Shown here in pieces: positions 1 to 7,257 of a stretch of 10,401 nucleotides of DNA. Numbering within the stretch: position 1 is the first letter of the stretch; every line of letters begins with the position of its first letter. A model generated the notes under the pieces. The model was not told where the DNA came from, searched no databases, and worked only from the letters and a program-made list of their open reading frames with translations. The position numbers and the translations under genes are program-made. The DNA is from CAYQJV01 sp964417925 (lineage in GTDB: Bacteria > Hydrothermota > Tepidihabitantia > B3-TA06 > CAYQJV01), in the NCBI GenBank assembly GCA_964417925.1, contig CAYQJV010000052.1, forward strand, positions 1 to 10,401, read 5' to 3'.

Positions 1-291
1 GCCACCACAAACAAAGAAACCGCACGTTCTTTCAAAGACTTTCTCTTAAAAATTTTCAGAGGCAGAAATGTGTATTTATCAACTTACAACTGTGATAACT
101 TCATAACAAGGCCTGTCAAAATAATAAAAAAGGAAGGTGCAGGATTCATAGGAGAAATTCAACCGTATGAAATGACCGAAGAGCAGATGAAAAGATTCAC
201 AGAGATAAATCAAAAGGCAAAAAAAGACGTTGAAGAGTTCTATCCCATTTTTGAAAAAATTATAAAAAAAAATGAAAGCACTGGAAGGTAA
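1..291 (+). CDS. C-terminal end of an unrecognised protein (partial at left edge)
   Basis: The frame is open from the first base to the TAA at 289-291, giving at least 96 residues. The GTG at 70 is therefore probably internal rather than the real start. The visible part has a mixed segment (residues about 1-45 of the fragment) with a Tyr/Asn/Cys/Asp patch near fragment residues 27-33. A charged, helix-prone tail rich in Lys and Glu follows, from about residue 55 to the end. I see no signal peptide, membrane segment or catalytic motif and do not recognise the family. Its last 20 bases overlap the start of the downstream flavoprotein gene, so the two are very likely co-transcribed and perhaps translationally coupled. 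Confidence is high that the frame is coding and low for any function. Confidence 0.7.
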   Translation, partial: ATTNKETARSFKDFLLKIFRGRNVYLSTYNCDNFITRPVKIIKKEGAGFIGEIQPYEMTEEQMKRFTEINQKAKKDVEEFYPIFEKIIKKNESTGR

Positions 292-1432
292 AATATACGA
301 TACAATTGTTGTAGGTGCAGGACCTGCAGGTGCAATGGCATCAATCACAATTGCAGAGCAAGGAGAGGTACTTTTATTAGATAAAAAGAAAACCATAGGT
401 ATACCCAATCACTGTGGAGAAGGGATATCACAGTATGTGCTTGATTTTTTAAAAATATCTTCCTCCCAAGAATGGATAGTTAAAAAGGTAAAAGGCGGAA
501 GGCTCATATTCCCAAACCACACAACCATATATTTCCCTCAACAAGGTTACTGCATTGATAGAACTTTGTTTGATCAACAACTTGTGGAGAAAGCACTAAA
601 AAAAGGTGTCACTCTTCTAAAGAACGAAGAAGTAATATCTGTAGAAAGAAAAAACAAAATATGGAATGTGTATACAAGAAAAGGCAAAAAATTTAAAGGG
701 AAATACCTTGTTGCAGCAGATGGTGCAACATCTACCATTAGAAGATTATTCGGATTAAAACAGGAATGTATAAATGCAATTCAATATAAATTTCCACCAA
801 TAGATAGATTTGCTGAAGATTGGCTTCTCTTCTACCATGATGAACGTTTCTATCCAGCCTATGCATGGGTGTTTCACCGAGGAATAGAAACTTCGGTAGG
901 AGTTGGGGGTTTTGGAAATGTAAGAAGATTACTTGACGAATTTTGTAACTTCTTAGGTATATCTATGAAACCTAAATCTATTCATGGAGGTAAAATCCCT
1001 TTTACTAAAAAACCTGTTAAAATAAGCATGTCTGGAATTCTTTTTGCAGGAGATGCAGGAGGATTTCTCTTCCCACTTACAAAAGGAGGAGTTCTGGGAG
1101 CTCTTTTCAGCGGAAAAAAAGCAGGGGAGACAATAAAGGAAGCATTGAAAGAAAAAAATCCAGACATAATATACACATACAATGAAAGGGTTAAAACCTT
1201 CCCTTCAAGAGATACAATTGCCCTATGGCTTCCTCATACCTTCCTCTCTCTTACCAACGAAATGATAAATGCAATAGGAACCGTAATGAATAAAAAAAAC
1301 TATACAACAATTCCATTTGCAGAAGTTACTAAATATCTTTTTAAAAAGCCTTCTTTAAAAATTGCTTATGGATTTATTATAGGTTTTATGGTTCAAAGGA
1401 TATACCATTATAAAAAACATTTTGCCTGGTAG
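272..1432 (+). CDS. Geranylgeranyl reductase family FAD-dependent oxidoreductase
   Basis: This 386-residue flavoprotein belongs to the group that saturates double bonds of isoprenoid chains (archaeal lipids, chlorophyll phytyl tails, quinone side chains). Visible motifs are the Rossmann G15-x-G17-x-x-G20 with the ribose-binding acid D37, a C48-G-E-G-I-S stretch matching the conserved Cys motif of archaeal geranylgeranyl reductases, a Y197-A-W-V-F-H segment like the family's YxWxFP substrate-side motif followed by a G-V-G run, and the second FAD motif A-G260-D261-A-G-G. Length is typical of the family (about 380-400). There is no signal peptide; the C-terminal 60 residues are basic and aromatic and may touch the membrane. 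The ATG lies inside the end of the upstream ORF with no clear Shine-Dalgarno, and the gene overlaps the next by 11 nt, indicating an operon. The substrate is unknown. A menaquinone side chain or polyprenyl lipid is plausible but unproven. Confidence 0.85.
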   Translation: MKALEGKIYDTIVVGAGPAGAMASITIAEQGEVLLLDKKKTIGIPNHCGEGISQYVLDFLKISSSQEWIVKKVKGGRLIFPNHTTIYFPQQGYCIDRTLFDQQLVEKALKKGVTLLKNEEVISVERKNKIWNVYTRKGKKFKGKYLVAADGATSTIRRLFGLKQECINAIQYKFPPIDRFAEDWLLFYHDERFYPAYAWVFHRGIETSVGVGGFGNVRRLLDEFCNFLGISMKPKSIHGGKIPFTKKPVKISMSGILFAGDAGGFLFPLTKGGVLGALFSGKKAGETIKEALKEKNPDIIYTYNERVKTFPSRDTIALWLPHTFLSLTNEMINAIGTVMNKKNYTTIPFAEVTKYLFKKPSLKIAYGFIIGFMVQRIYHYKKHFAW

Positions 1433-2078
1433 AATAATATTTGTATCCGATGTTCATCTTTCACCCTTTACTCAAACGGTAGATAAAAGGTTTAAAAAAT
1501 TTCTGCTAAAGGAAAAAAAAACAACGGTATTTATACTTGGAGACCTTTTTGATTTCGGCTTTGTTTTTGCAAAAGGCATACATCCTTATTATAAAGAATG
1601 GATTGAATGGCTTTTAAATTTTAAAAATCTAACTTTTTTACCAGGAAATCACGATTTCTGGATGTATAACTATTTGAAACATTGTGGACTAAAAGTAATA
1701 CCCAATCCATCAACACTATCCATTAATCAAAAAAGGTTTTTACTGGGTCATGGAAAATTTGGGAAAAACCCAAAACTTTCTCTTTCAAGGTTATTCCTTT
1801 CTTTTCCTCCTTTTGTGTTTTTATATTCACTCCTCCCACCCGTAAAAGGAACTCTATTAGCACATCATATAATGAACATTAAACGGAAAAGAAAATGTAA
1901 ACAAAAGAGATTAAAGATAATCATTCCTCAGGGATATGATTTCTTAATTGAAGGTCATAATCACATAGAGTTTATAAAAAAGATAGAAAACACCATCATC
2001 GCCAATCCAGGAAGTTTCAAACAAAGAGGAAGTTTTATCTTATATAGAGATAACGAACTCCACCTTTGTTATTTTTAA
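1422..2078 (+). CDS. Calcineurin-like metallophosphoesterase, LpxH (UDP-2,3-diacylglucosamine hydrolase) type
   Basis: This is a 218-residue single-domain metallophosphoesterase. Metal-ligand motifs appear in family order: D10-V-H12, G40-D41-L-F-D, G75-N76-H77-D, G109-H110-G and G178-H179-N-H181. The order, the size and the GDLFD/GNHDF pairing match the LpxH-like branch, which cleaves UDP-2,3-diacylglucosamine in lipid A synthesis at the inner membrane. A hydrophobic/aromatic insert (about residues 119-147) fits the membrane-facing cap of that branch. The usual HGD motif reads H-G-K112 here, so true LpxH activity is not certain; another nucleotide-lipid pyrophosphate is possible. The TTG at 1422 has no nearby Shine-Dalgarno. 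AAAGGA at 1395-1400 is better spaced for a start at ATT 1407, which would add five residues. The stop is 5 nt from the stop of the convergent slipin gene. Confidence 0.75.
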   Translation: MPGRIIFVSDVHLSPFTQTVDKRFKKFLLKEKKTTVFILGDLFDFGFVFAKGIHPYYKEWIEWLLNFKNLTFLPGNHDFWMYNYLKHCGLKVIPNPSTLSINQKRFLLGHGKFGKNPKLSLSRLFLSFPPFVFLYSLLPPVKGTLLAHHIMNIKRKRKCKQKRLKIIIPQGYDFLIEGHNHIEFIKKIENTIIANPGSFKQRGSFILYRDNELHLCYF

Positions 2079-2083
2079 TAAAC

Positions 2084-2833
2084 TTACCTTTTCTCTTCCT
2101 TTGATAAAAATCCTTTGATAAGATCTATGGGTAATGGAAACACAATGGTAGAATTTTTCTCTGCCGCAATCTCTGTAAGGGTCCCTAAGTATCTGAGTTG
2201 AATTGCCATAGGATTCTTAGCCAGTATGGATGCTGCCTTACTGAGCTTCTCCGATGCCTGCAATTCTCCTTCTGCATGTATTACCTTTGCTCTTCTTTCT
2301 CTTTCTGCCTCTGCCTGTCTTGCAATTGCCCGTAACATCTCCTCTGGAAGATCCACTCTTTTTATTTCAACCATACTCACCTTAATTCCCCATGGGTCTG
2401 TTTGTTCATCTATTATTTTCTGTAACCTTGCATTTATCCTTTCCCTCTTTGCAAGCAGTTCATCAAGTTCGTATTCTCCTAACACACTTCTTAGAGTCGT
2501 CTGAGCTATCTGAGAGGTTGCATAGATGTAATCAGCAACTTCAATAACGGCTTTTGCGGGATCTATTACCCTAAAATAGGCAACCGCATCAACCTTTATT
2601 GACACATTATCCCGTGTAATAACATCCTGAGTAGGAACATCAAGGGTAATTATTCTTGTACTCACCTTTACCATTCTATCTACAAACGGAATTAGAATAA
2701 CAAACCCAGGCCCTCTTACCCCTGCAAATCTTCCCAGTCTAAACACTACGCCTCTTTCATACTCTCTTAATATTCTTATTGCACTGGAAAGAATGAGGAG
2801 AATAATAACGAAAATTACTATTAATGTATACAT
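2084..2833 (-). CDS. Slipin: stomatin/prohibitin (SPFH, band 7) membrane protein
   Basis: This 249-residue protein has one N-terminal membrane segment (about residues 3-20). The SPFH domain follows (about 22-165), with the characteristic E-Y-E-R-G-V-V-F-R-L-G-R start (24-35) and G-P-G-F (41-44). A charged coiled-coil (about 164-205) and a short hydrophobic tail with P-L-P-I-D-L-I (233-239) complete it. It is a typical bacterial/archaeal slipin. Members form membrane-bound oligomers, scaffold membrane microdomains and are often partners of an NfeD/ClpP-class membrane protease. No NfeD gene lies on either side, so this copy stands alone in the window. ATG at 2833 is supported by a strong AAGGAGGT three bases upstream. 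The gene diverges from lepA and converges with the phosphoesterase gene. Confidence 0.9.
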   Translation of the reverse strand: MYTLIVIFVIILLILSSAIRILREYERGVVFRLGRFAGVRGPGFVILIPFVDRMVKVSTRIITLDVPTQDVITRDNVSIKVDAVAYFRVIDPAKAVIEVADYIYATSQIAQTTLRSVLGEYELDELLAKRERINARLQKIIDEQTDPWGIKVSMVEIKRVDLPEEMLRAIARQAEAERERRAKVIHAEGELQASEKLSKAASILAKNPMAIQLRYLGTLTEIAAEKNSTIVFPLPIDLIKGFLSKEEKR

Positions 2834-2836
2834 ACT

Positions 2837-2844
2837 ACCTCCTT
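2837..2844 (-). promoter_or_regulatory. Strong Shine-Dalgarno of the slipin gene
   Basis: The minus strand reads AAGGAGGT, a near-complete anti-16S match, ending three bases before the ATG at 2833. It fixes the slipin start and contrasts with lepA on the other side of the same intergenic region, which has no such site. Confidence 0.8.
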
Positions 2845-2851
2845 TTATAAA

Positions 2852-2879
2852 AGATTACACTCTTTTAGTAAAAAGTCAA
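2852..2879 (-). promoter_or_regulatory. Candidate sigma-70 promoter for the slipin gene
   Basis: The minus strand carries TTGACT (2874-2879) and, after 16 bp, TAATCT (2852-2857), which matches the -10 consensus in only three positions. TGTAAT (2854-2859) matches better but leaves a 14-bp spacer. A start near 2845 would give a leader of about 12 nt containing the Shine-Dalgarno. The -35 box is good and the -10 box is uncertain. Confidence 0.4.
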
Positions 2880-2914
2880 CTATATTATTTTTAAAATGAA
2901 TAAAAAGGAATAAA

Positions 2915-2942
2915 TTGACCTCATTTAAAATTTGAATATACT
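2915..2942 (+). promoter_or_regulatory. Sigma-70-like promoter of the lepA-lepB-hemW operon
   Basis: TTGACC (2915-2920), a 16-bp spacer and TATACT (2937-2942) each match consensus in five of six positions. The -10 box ends 11 bases before the lepA ATG, so transcription should begin about 4-6 nt before the start codon. That leaves no room for a Shine-Dalgarno, and none is seen. This predicts a leaderless or nearly leaderless mRNA. Confidence 0.65.
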
Positions 2943-2953
2943 TATTAATCTCT

Positions 2954-4750
2954 ATGGAAAAAGAAGCAAAAAACATAAGGAATTTTTCAATAATAGCCCA
3001 TATTGACCATGGTAAGTCAACCCTTGCGGATAGACTACTTGAGATAACGGGAACTCTTCCAAAACACATGATAAAGGAACAAACTCTTGACACCATGGAT
3101 CTGGAAAGAGAAAGAGGCATAACAATAAAAGCTCATCCTGTAAGGATGGAGTATGAATTTGAAAACAAAAAATACGTATTAAACCTAATAGACACACCAG
3201 GACATGTGGACTTCACCTATGAAGTTTCAAGAAGTCTTGCAGCATGTGAAGGTGCAGTATTGCTTGTTGATGCATCTCAGGGGGTTGAAGCCCAGACCGT
3301 ATCAAACTACTACCTTGCAAAAGATTTAGGACTTACTATTATTCCTGTGATAAATAAAATAGACCTACCAAACGCAGATATAGAGGGAACAAAAGAACAG
3401 ATATTTGAACTAACAGAGATAGACCCTGATGAAATTCTTTTATGCAGTGCAAAAACAGGTGAAGGAGTTGAAGAAATCCTAAAAGCAATTATTAAAAAAA
3501 TCCCCCCACCAAAAGGTAATAAAGACCTTCCCTTAAGAGCACTTATTTTTGACTCTATATATACCTCATATTACGGAGTTATACCATATGTGAGAATATT
3601 TGAAGGAGAGATAAAACCAGGAGACAAAATATATCTATACTCGTTAAAAAAAGAATTTATAGTTGAAGAGGTTGGGCACCTTATTCTTGAAAGAAAAAAG
3701 ACCCATAAACTCTCTGCAGGAGAAACAGGCTATATAATAGCAGGAATAAAGGACCCAAACCTTGTAAGAGTTGGAGACACAATTGTAAATGACCTTTCTA
3801 CATCTCCCCTACCAGGGTATAGAGAGATAAAGCCTTATGTTTTTTGTGGATTTTATCCAACAACAGAGGAAGGATACGAAAAATTAAAGGATGCCTTAAC
3901 AAAGCTTCATCTTAATGACCCTGCTTTTACTTTTGAAAAAGAAACATCCGAAGCTCTTGGCTTCGGTTTCAGATGTGGATTCCTGGGTCTTCTACACATG
4001 GAGATAATCCAAGAAAGACTTGAAAGGGAATTTGGTCAAGGATTAATAGCCACCCTTCCATCAGTGAAGTATAAAGTAATCCTCCAAACAGGCGAGGAAA
4101 TATGGGTGGAGAATCCATCAAAGTTTCCGGAGGAGGTAAAAATCAAAAAAATTGAAGAACCTTATGTAAAAGTTGAAATAATCACACCTCCTGCATATAT
4201 AGGAGGCATAATGGACCTCTGTTTACCCAGAAGAGCAGAACAGAAAAAATTTCTCTATCTTGATCCCAAAAGAGTTCTGCTTGAATTTGAAATGCCTTTA
4301 TCTGAAATGATATACGACTTTTATGATAAGTTAAAATCTGTATCAAGTGGAATGGCATCAATGGACTATGAAATAATAGGTTATAAAGAATCAAAAATAG
4401 TAAAAGTAAACATTTTGATAAACAGAAAACCTGTGGATGCCTTATCCTTTCTCGTACATAAAGAGAACGCTTATAGATTCTCAAGAAAAATCGTGGACAA
4501 ATTAAGAGAACTCATACCAAGACAGTTGTTTGAAGTAAATGTACAGGCAGGAATAGGTAAAAGAATAATAGCCTCTGCAAGAATCCCTCCTATGAGGAAG
4601 GATGTAACTGCTAAGTGCTATGGAGGAGATATAACAAGAAAGATGAAGCTTCTTGAAAAGCAGAAAGAGGGTAAAAAAAGATTAAAGAAGATAGGAAGGG
4701 TTGAGGTCCCTCAAGAGGCCTTCTTTTCATTGCTCAAGGTGGAAAAGTGA
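2954..4750 (+). CDS. lepA: Elongation factor 4 (LepA), ribosome back-translocating GTPase
   Basis: This 598-residue translational GTPase aligns over its whole length with the LepA/EF4 family (about 600 residues). Visible motifs are the P-loop A15-H-I-D-H-G-K-S-T23, R52-E-R-G-I-T switch I, D80-T-P-G-H84 with the catalytic His, N134-K-I-D137 and S165-A-K167. The LepA-specific G-F-G-F-R-C-G-F-L-G-L-L-H-M-E block lies in the middle, and the LepA-only C-terminal domain ends in the conserved A-K-C-Y-G-G-D-I and K-Q-K-E-G-K-K-R-L-K segments. It acts on ribosomes in the cytosol, in translation under stress and subunit maturation. Residue 61 is His, where I recall Gln (K-A-Q) in most homologues. There is no Shine-Dalgarno; see the promoter at 2915-2942. 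It overlaps lepB by 4 nt (GTGA). Confidence 0.97.
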   Translation: MEKEAKNIRNFSIIAHIDHGKSTLADRLLEITGTLPKHMIKEQTLDTMDLERERGITIKAHPVRMEYEFENKKYVLNLIDTPGHVDFTYEVSRSLAACEGAVLLVDASQGVEAQTVSNYYLAKDLGLTIIPVINKIDLPNADIEGTKEQIFELTEIDPDEILLCSAKTGEGVEEILKAIIKKIPPPKGNKDLPLRALIFDSIYTSYYGVIPYVRIFEGEIKPGDKIYLYSLKKEFIVEEVGHLILERKKTHKLSAGETGYIIAGIKDPNLVRVGDTIVNDLSTSPLPGYREIKPYVFCGFYPTTEEGYEKLKDALTKLHLNDPAFTFEKETSEALGFGFRCGFLGLLHMEIIQERLEREFGQGLIATLPSVKYKVILQTGEEIWVENPSKFPEEVKIKKIEEPYVKVEIITPPAYIGGIMDLCLPRRAEQKKFLYLDPKRVLLEFEMPLSEMIYDFYDKLKSVSSGMASMDYEIIGYKESKIVKVNILINRKPVDALSFLVHKENAYRFSRKIVDKLRELIPRQLFEVNVQAGIGKRIIASARIPPMRKDVTAKCYGGDITRKMKLLEKQKEGKKRLKKIGRVEVPQEAFFSLLKVEK

Positions 4751-5523
4751 AAAAATTTAAAGAGTTTTTAAAATCCTGGGGAAGTGTGATAATCGTTGTT
4801 CTATTGATAAGAGCCTTTATAATAGAAGCCTTTAATGTTCCTACAGGTTCAATGGAAGATACAATTCTGCCAGGGGATTTTGTGCTTGTAAATAAATTCG
4901 TCTATGGCTTTAAAATTCCCTTTACTACTAAGGATTTAATTCCTGGGAGAAAACCAAAAAGAGGAGAAATAGTGATCTTCAGATACCCTATGGATCCTTT
5001 ATATCCTCAACCAGAGCAAAGGTATATCAGATTTTTTCCTAAGTGGTTTCCTTTACTTCCTTTATACTGGGATAAGGAAAAAAAGTTCTTTTACTGGTAT
5101 GCCCCAAGAAACTTTGTTAAAAGATGCATTGCAGTAGAAGGAGATACGGTGCAGATTATAAATAAAAGAGTCTACGTAAATGGAAAACCGTTATACGAAC
5201 CTTATGCAACATTTAAAGATCCATATATAATTCCTCCCAAAAAAGATACTACAAATTTTCAAAAAAGATGGTTAAAAAGGGAGTTTATAAATGATATAGA
5301 GGTAAGGGATAATTTTGGCCCTGTTGTCATTCCAAAAGGATACATATTTGTAATGGGAGATAACAGGGATTATTCTCATGATTCAAGATACTGGGGTCCT
5401 TTGCCAATAAAACTCTTAAAGGGGAGTCCCCTTGTAATATATTTCTCCCTTGGCCCTGGGAGAAACTTGATAGAAAGAATACTGCATATTCAATGGAATA
5501 GAATAGGTAGATTGATCCGTTAA
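4747..5523 (+). CDS. lepB: Signal peptidase I (leader peptidase)
   Basis: This 258-residue membrane-anchored serine protease removes signal peptides from Sec and Tat substrates on the outer face of the inner membrane. It has one N-terminal membrane segment (about residues 12-29), the catalytic Ser in P-T-G-S35-M, the catalytic Lys in V-K125-R-C-I-A, and the conserved box M203-G-D-N-R-D-Y-S-H-D-S-R. Ser and Lys are 90 residues apart, against about 55 in E. coli LepB and about 40 in Bacillus SipS, because of an aromatic- and proline-rich insert (about 80-123). The GTG start overlaps the lepA stop (GTGA), with AAGGTGG at 4736-4742 as Shine-Dalgarno. The lepA-lepB order is the same as in E. coli. 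Confidence 0.95.
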   Translation: MKKFKEFLKSWGSVIIVVLLIRAFIIEAFNVPTGSMEDTILPGDFVLVNKFVYGFKIPFTTKDLIPGRKPKRGEIVIFRYPMDPLYPQPEQRYIRFFPKWFPLLPLYWDKEKKFFYWYAPRNFVKRCIAVEGDTVQIINKRVYVNGKPLYEPYATFKDPYIIPPKKDTTNFQKRWLKREFINDIEVRDNFGPVVIPKGYIFVMGDNRDYSHDSRYWGPLPIKLLKGSPLVIYFSLGPGRNLIERILHIQWNRIGRLIR

Positions 5524-5530
5524 AAACTCT

Positions 5531-6586
5531 ATGAACGGAATCTATGTTCACATTCCTTTTTGTAGGAAGAAATGTCCTTATTGTGATTTTTATTCTATTA
5601 CAGAAGTCTCTTTAAAAGAGAGTTTTCTATATGCTCTTTTAAAGGAAATAAAATTAAAAAAAGAAAAAAAGAAAAAATACAGTACTCTGTATTTTGGAGG
5701 AGGCACTCCTTCTCTTTTATCTACAGATGAAGTAAAAAGAATAATTGATGAAATATCCAAAAATTTTGATACCTCTTTTATTGAAATAACGATTGAGGTG
5801 AACCCAGAAGATGTAAACTTTGAATATCTGAAACAACTAAAAAATGCAGGGATAAATAGAATAAGTATAGGAGTTCAATCTTTCAATAATAGGGTTTTAA
5901 AGATCCTTGGCAGAAGTCACTCAGCCCAAGAGTCATTAAAGGCAGTAAAAATAGCAAAAAATATCTTTGATAATATAAGTATTGATTTAATTTATGGGAT
6001 AAAGGGAATACCTCTCAACACATGGATAGATACCCTTACAATAGCCAAAGAACTTGCTCCTCATCATATCTCGGTTTATGCATTGAGTTGGGAAAAGATA
6101 AAAGAAAAATTTCCTGATGAAACTTTTAAAGAGTATGAAATAACAGAAAAAATTCTTTCCCCTCTATACAAATTCTACGAAATTTCAAACCTTTCTCTTC
6201 CAGGATATGAATCAAAGCATAATATGATTTACTGGGAAAGGGGAGAATACCTTGGCTTTGGCCCCTCTGCATCTTCGTTTATTAACAGTACAAGAACAAC
6301 CAATGTAAAAGATATTAAAAAATACATTGAACTTTTAAATAAAAATATGATTCCAATACAACAAAAAGAATTCATAGATAAAACAAAAGAACTTGAAGAA
6401 AAAATATACCTTGGTTTAAGAACAAAAAAGGGTATAGACAAAAAACTTATTAAAGATGAAGCTTTTTTAAAAAATTTAATTGATGAAGGCTATGCATTTA
6501 TACAGAATGAAAAACTCGTATTAACTCATAAAGGAAGGTTTCTTGCAGACAGAATAGCAGTGGAGATAATTAATCTTTACAAATAA
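5531..6586 (+). CDS. hemW: HemW-type radical SAM protein (haem chaperone; HemN-like)
   Basis: This 351-residue radical SAM protein has the cluster motif H7-I-P-F-C11-x3-C15-x2-C18-D-F20, the SAM-binding G56-G-G-T-P-S61, the family E-V-N-P-E-D and G-V-Q-S-F segments, and H230-N-M-I-Y-W235, the HNxxYW motif of HemW. Phe at position 20, where genuine coproporphyrinogen dehydrogenase HemN has a fourth Cys, favours HemW over HemN. HemW binds haem and hands it to membrane respiratory enzymes, so oxidase activity should not be assumed from older names. The ATG follows the lepB stop by 7 nt and has no Shine-Dalgarno, suggesting coupling to lepB. Its TAA directly abuts the stop of the convergent gene. 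Confidence 0.9.
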   Translation: MNGIYVHIPFCRKKCPYCDFYSITEVSLKESFLYALLKEIKLKKEKKKKYSTLYFGGGTPSLLSTDEVKRIIDEISKNFDTSFIEITIEVNPEDVNFEYLKQLKNAGINRISIGVQSFNNRVLKILGRSHSAQESLKAVKIAKNIFDNISIDLIYGIKGIPLNTWIDTLTIAKELAPHHISVYALSWEKIKEKFPDETFKEYEITEKILSPLYKFYEISNLSLPGYESKHNMIYWERGEYLGFGPSASSFINSTRTTNVKDIKKYIELLNKNMIPIQQKEFIDKTKELEEKIYLGLRTKKGIDKKLIKDEAFLKNLIDEGYAFIQNEKLVLTHKGRFLADRIAVEIINLYK

Positions 6587-7249
6587 TCACAGATACAACC
6601 TTAAAATTAATAAATAACCTTTCTTTTCCTTTCCAACATAGAAACACCAATTCCCTCTGCGTAATCCAGCAAATAGAAGTATATCATTTGAAGAAAACTC
6701 TACTCCTGCTCTTATGTCCATAAATTCAAGATAGAAGTCTCCAAAAAGTACCGTACCATTATATCTTTTAAAATCTTTATTATTTGTATCATAAGTTAAA
6801 ATAGTATCCTGAAACGAAAAATTCAAAGTAACAAAAGAATACTCGTATGAATAAGAAACAAAAGGAACAAAATATATAAAAGGTGTTCTGAATCCCAGGG
6901 TATCCTTTGCAGTTGGAAATCTTATAAAGATACCTGAAGAAAAATATCCAAATTTAGAACTTTTAAAAAAACATCTTTTATAGGAAAAAGAAATATCTCC
7001 TCCAAATCCTGAAGTCAAACTATCCCTATACCAAATCCATGGAAAACTTATGGAAAAATCATCAAAACCTGTAATATCAAGCATTAATCTTGCATAAAGA
7101 CTCTTTACCACCCCGGTATCATTACCAGTGATGGTGTAATAAAAATCCATATCTACTGCAGTAGGTATTAAAGTTGCCCCGCTTTCAAAAAGCAAAGGCC
7201 TTTCAGGAGCATATATATCAAAAAACTGAGTAAACAACAGAAGTATCAT
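6587..7249 (-). CDS. Small beta-barrel-like outer-membrane protein, family not recognised
   Basis: This 220-residue protein is made almost entirely of alternating polar/hydrophobic stretches rich in Phe, Tyr, Ser and Gly, separated by short charged turns, as in 10-12-stranded outer-membrane barrels. The end L-L-I-L-R-L-Y-L looks like a final beta strand, although it lacks the usual terminal Phe. The N-terminus is hydrophobic (residues 2-10) with possible cleavage after A14, but has no Lys/Arg before the core, so the signal peptide is atypical. No upstream in-frame start exists before the TAA at 7268-7270. A consensus-like promoter ends 8 nt before the ATG, and no Shine-Dalgarno is present. 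It lies downstream of the RND exporter genes on the same strand and may be functionally linked. Fold confidence is moderate; the function is unknown. Confidence 0.65.
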   Translation of the reverse strand: MILLLFTQFFDIYAPERPLLFESGATLIPTAVDMDFYYTITGNDTGVVKSLYARLMLDITGFDDFSISFPWIWYRDSLTSGFGGDISFSYKRCFFKSSKFGYFSSGIFIRFPTAKDTLGFRTPFIYFVPFVSYSYEYSFVTLNFSFQDTILTYDTNNKDFKRYNGTVLFGDFYLEFMDIRAGVEFSSNDILLFAGLRRGNWCFYVGKEKKGYLLILRLYL

Positions 7250-7257
7250 ATTAAAAA

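Noticed and set aside
2097..2121. Two direct copies of TCCTTTGATAA spaced 14 bp apart
   Set aside because: They lie in the slipin C-terminal codons (I-K-G-F and S-K-E-E in two different frames); a chance repeat in AT-rich coding DNA, with no third copy.
2843..2852. Palindrome TTTTATAAAA near the slipin start
   Set aside because: It is a simple AT-rich palindrome that would give a very weak hairpin and could arise by chance; there is no evidence for an operator.
2845..3120. Minus-strand open frames of 81-91 codons across the start of lepA
   Set aside because: They overlap the conserved LepA P-loop region and the promoter; no ribosome site and no recognisable sequence.
5497..5530. Possible leaderless promoter for hemW
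   Set aside because: No -35 or -10 pair of reasonable match is found at the spacing seen for lepA and the barrel gene; coupling to lepB is simpler.
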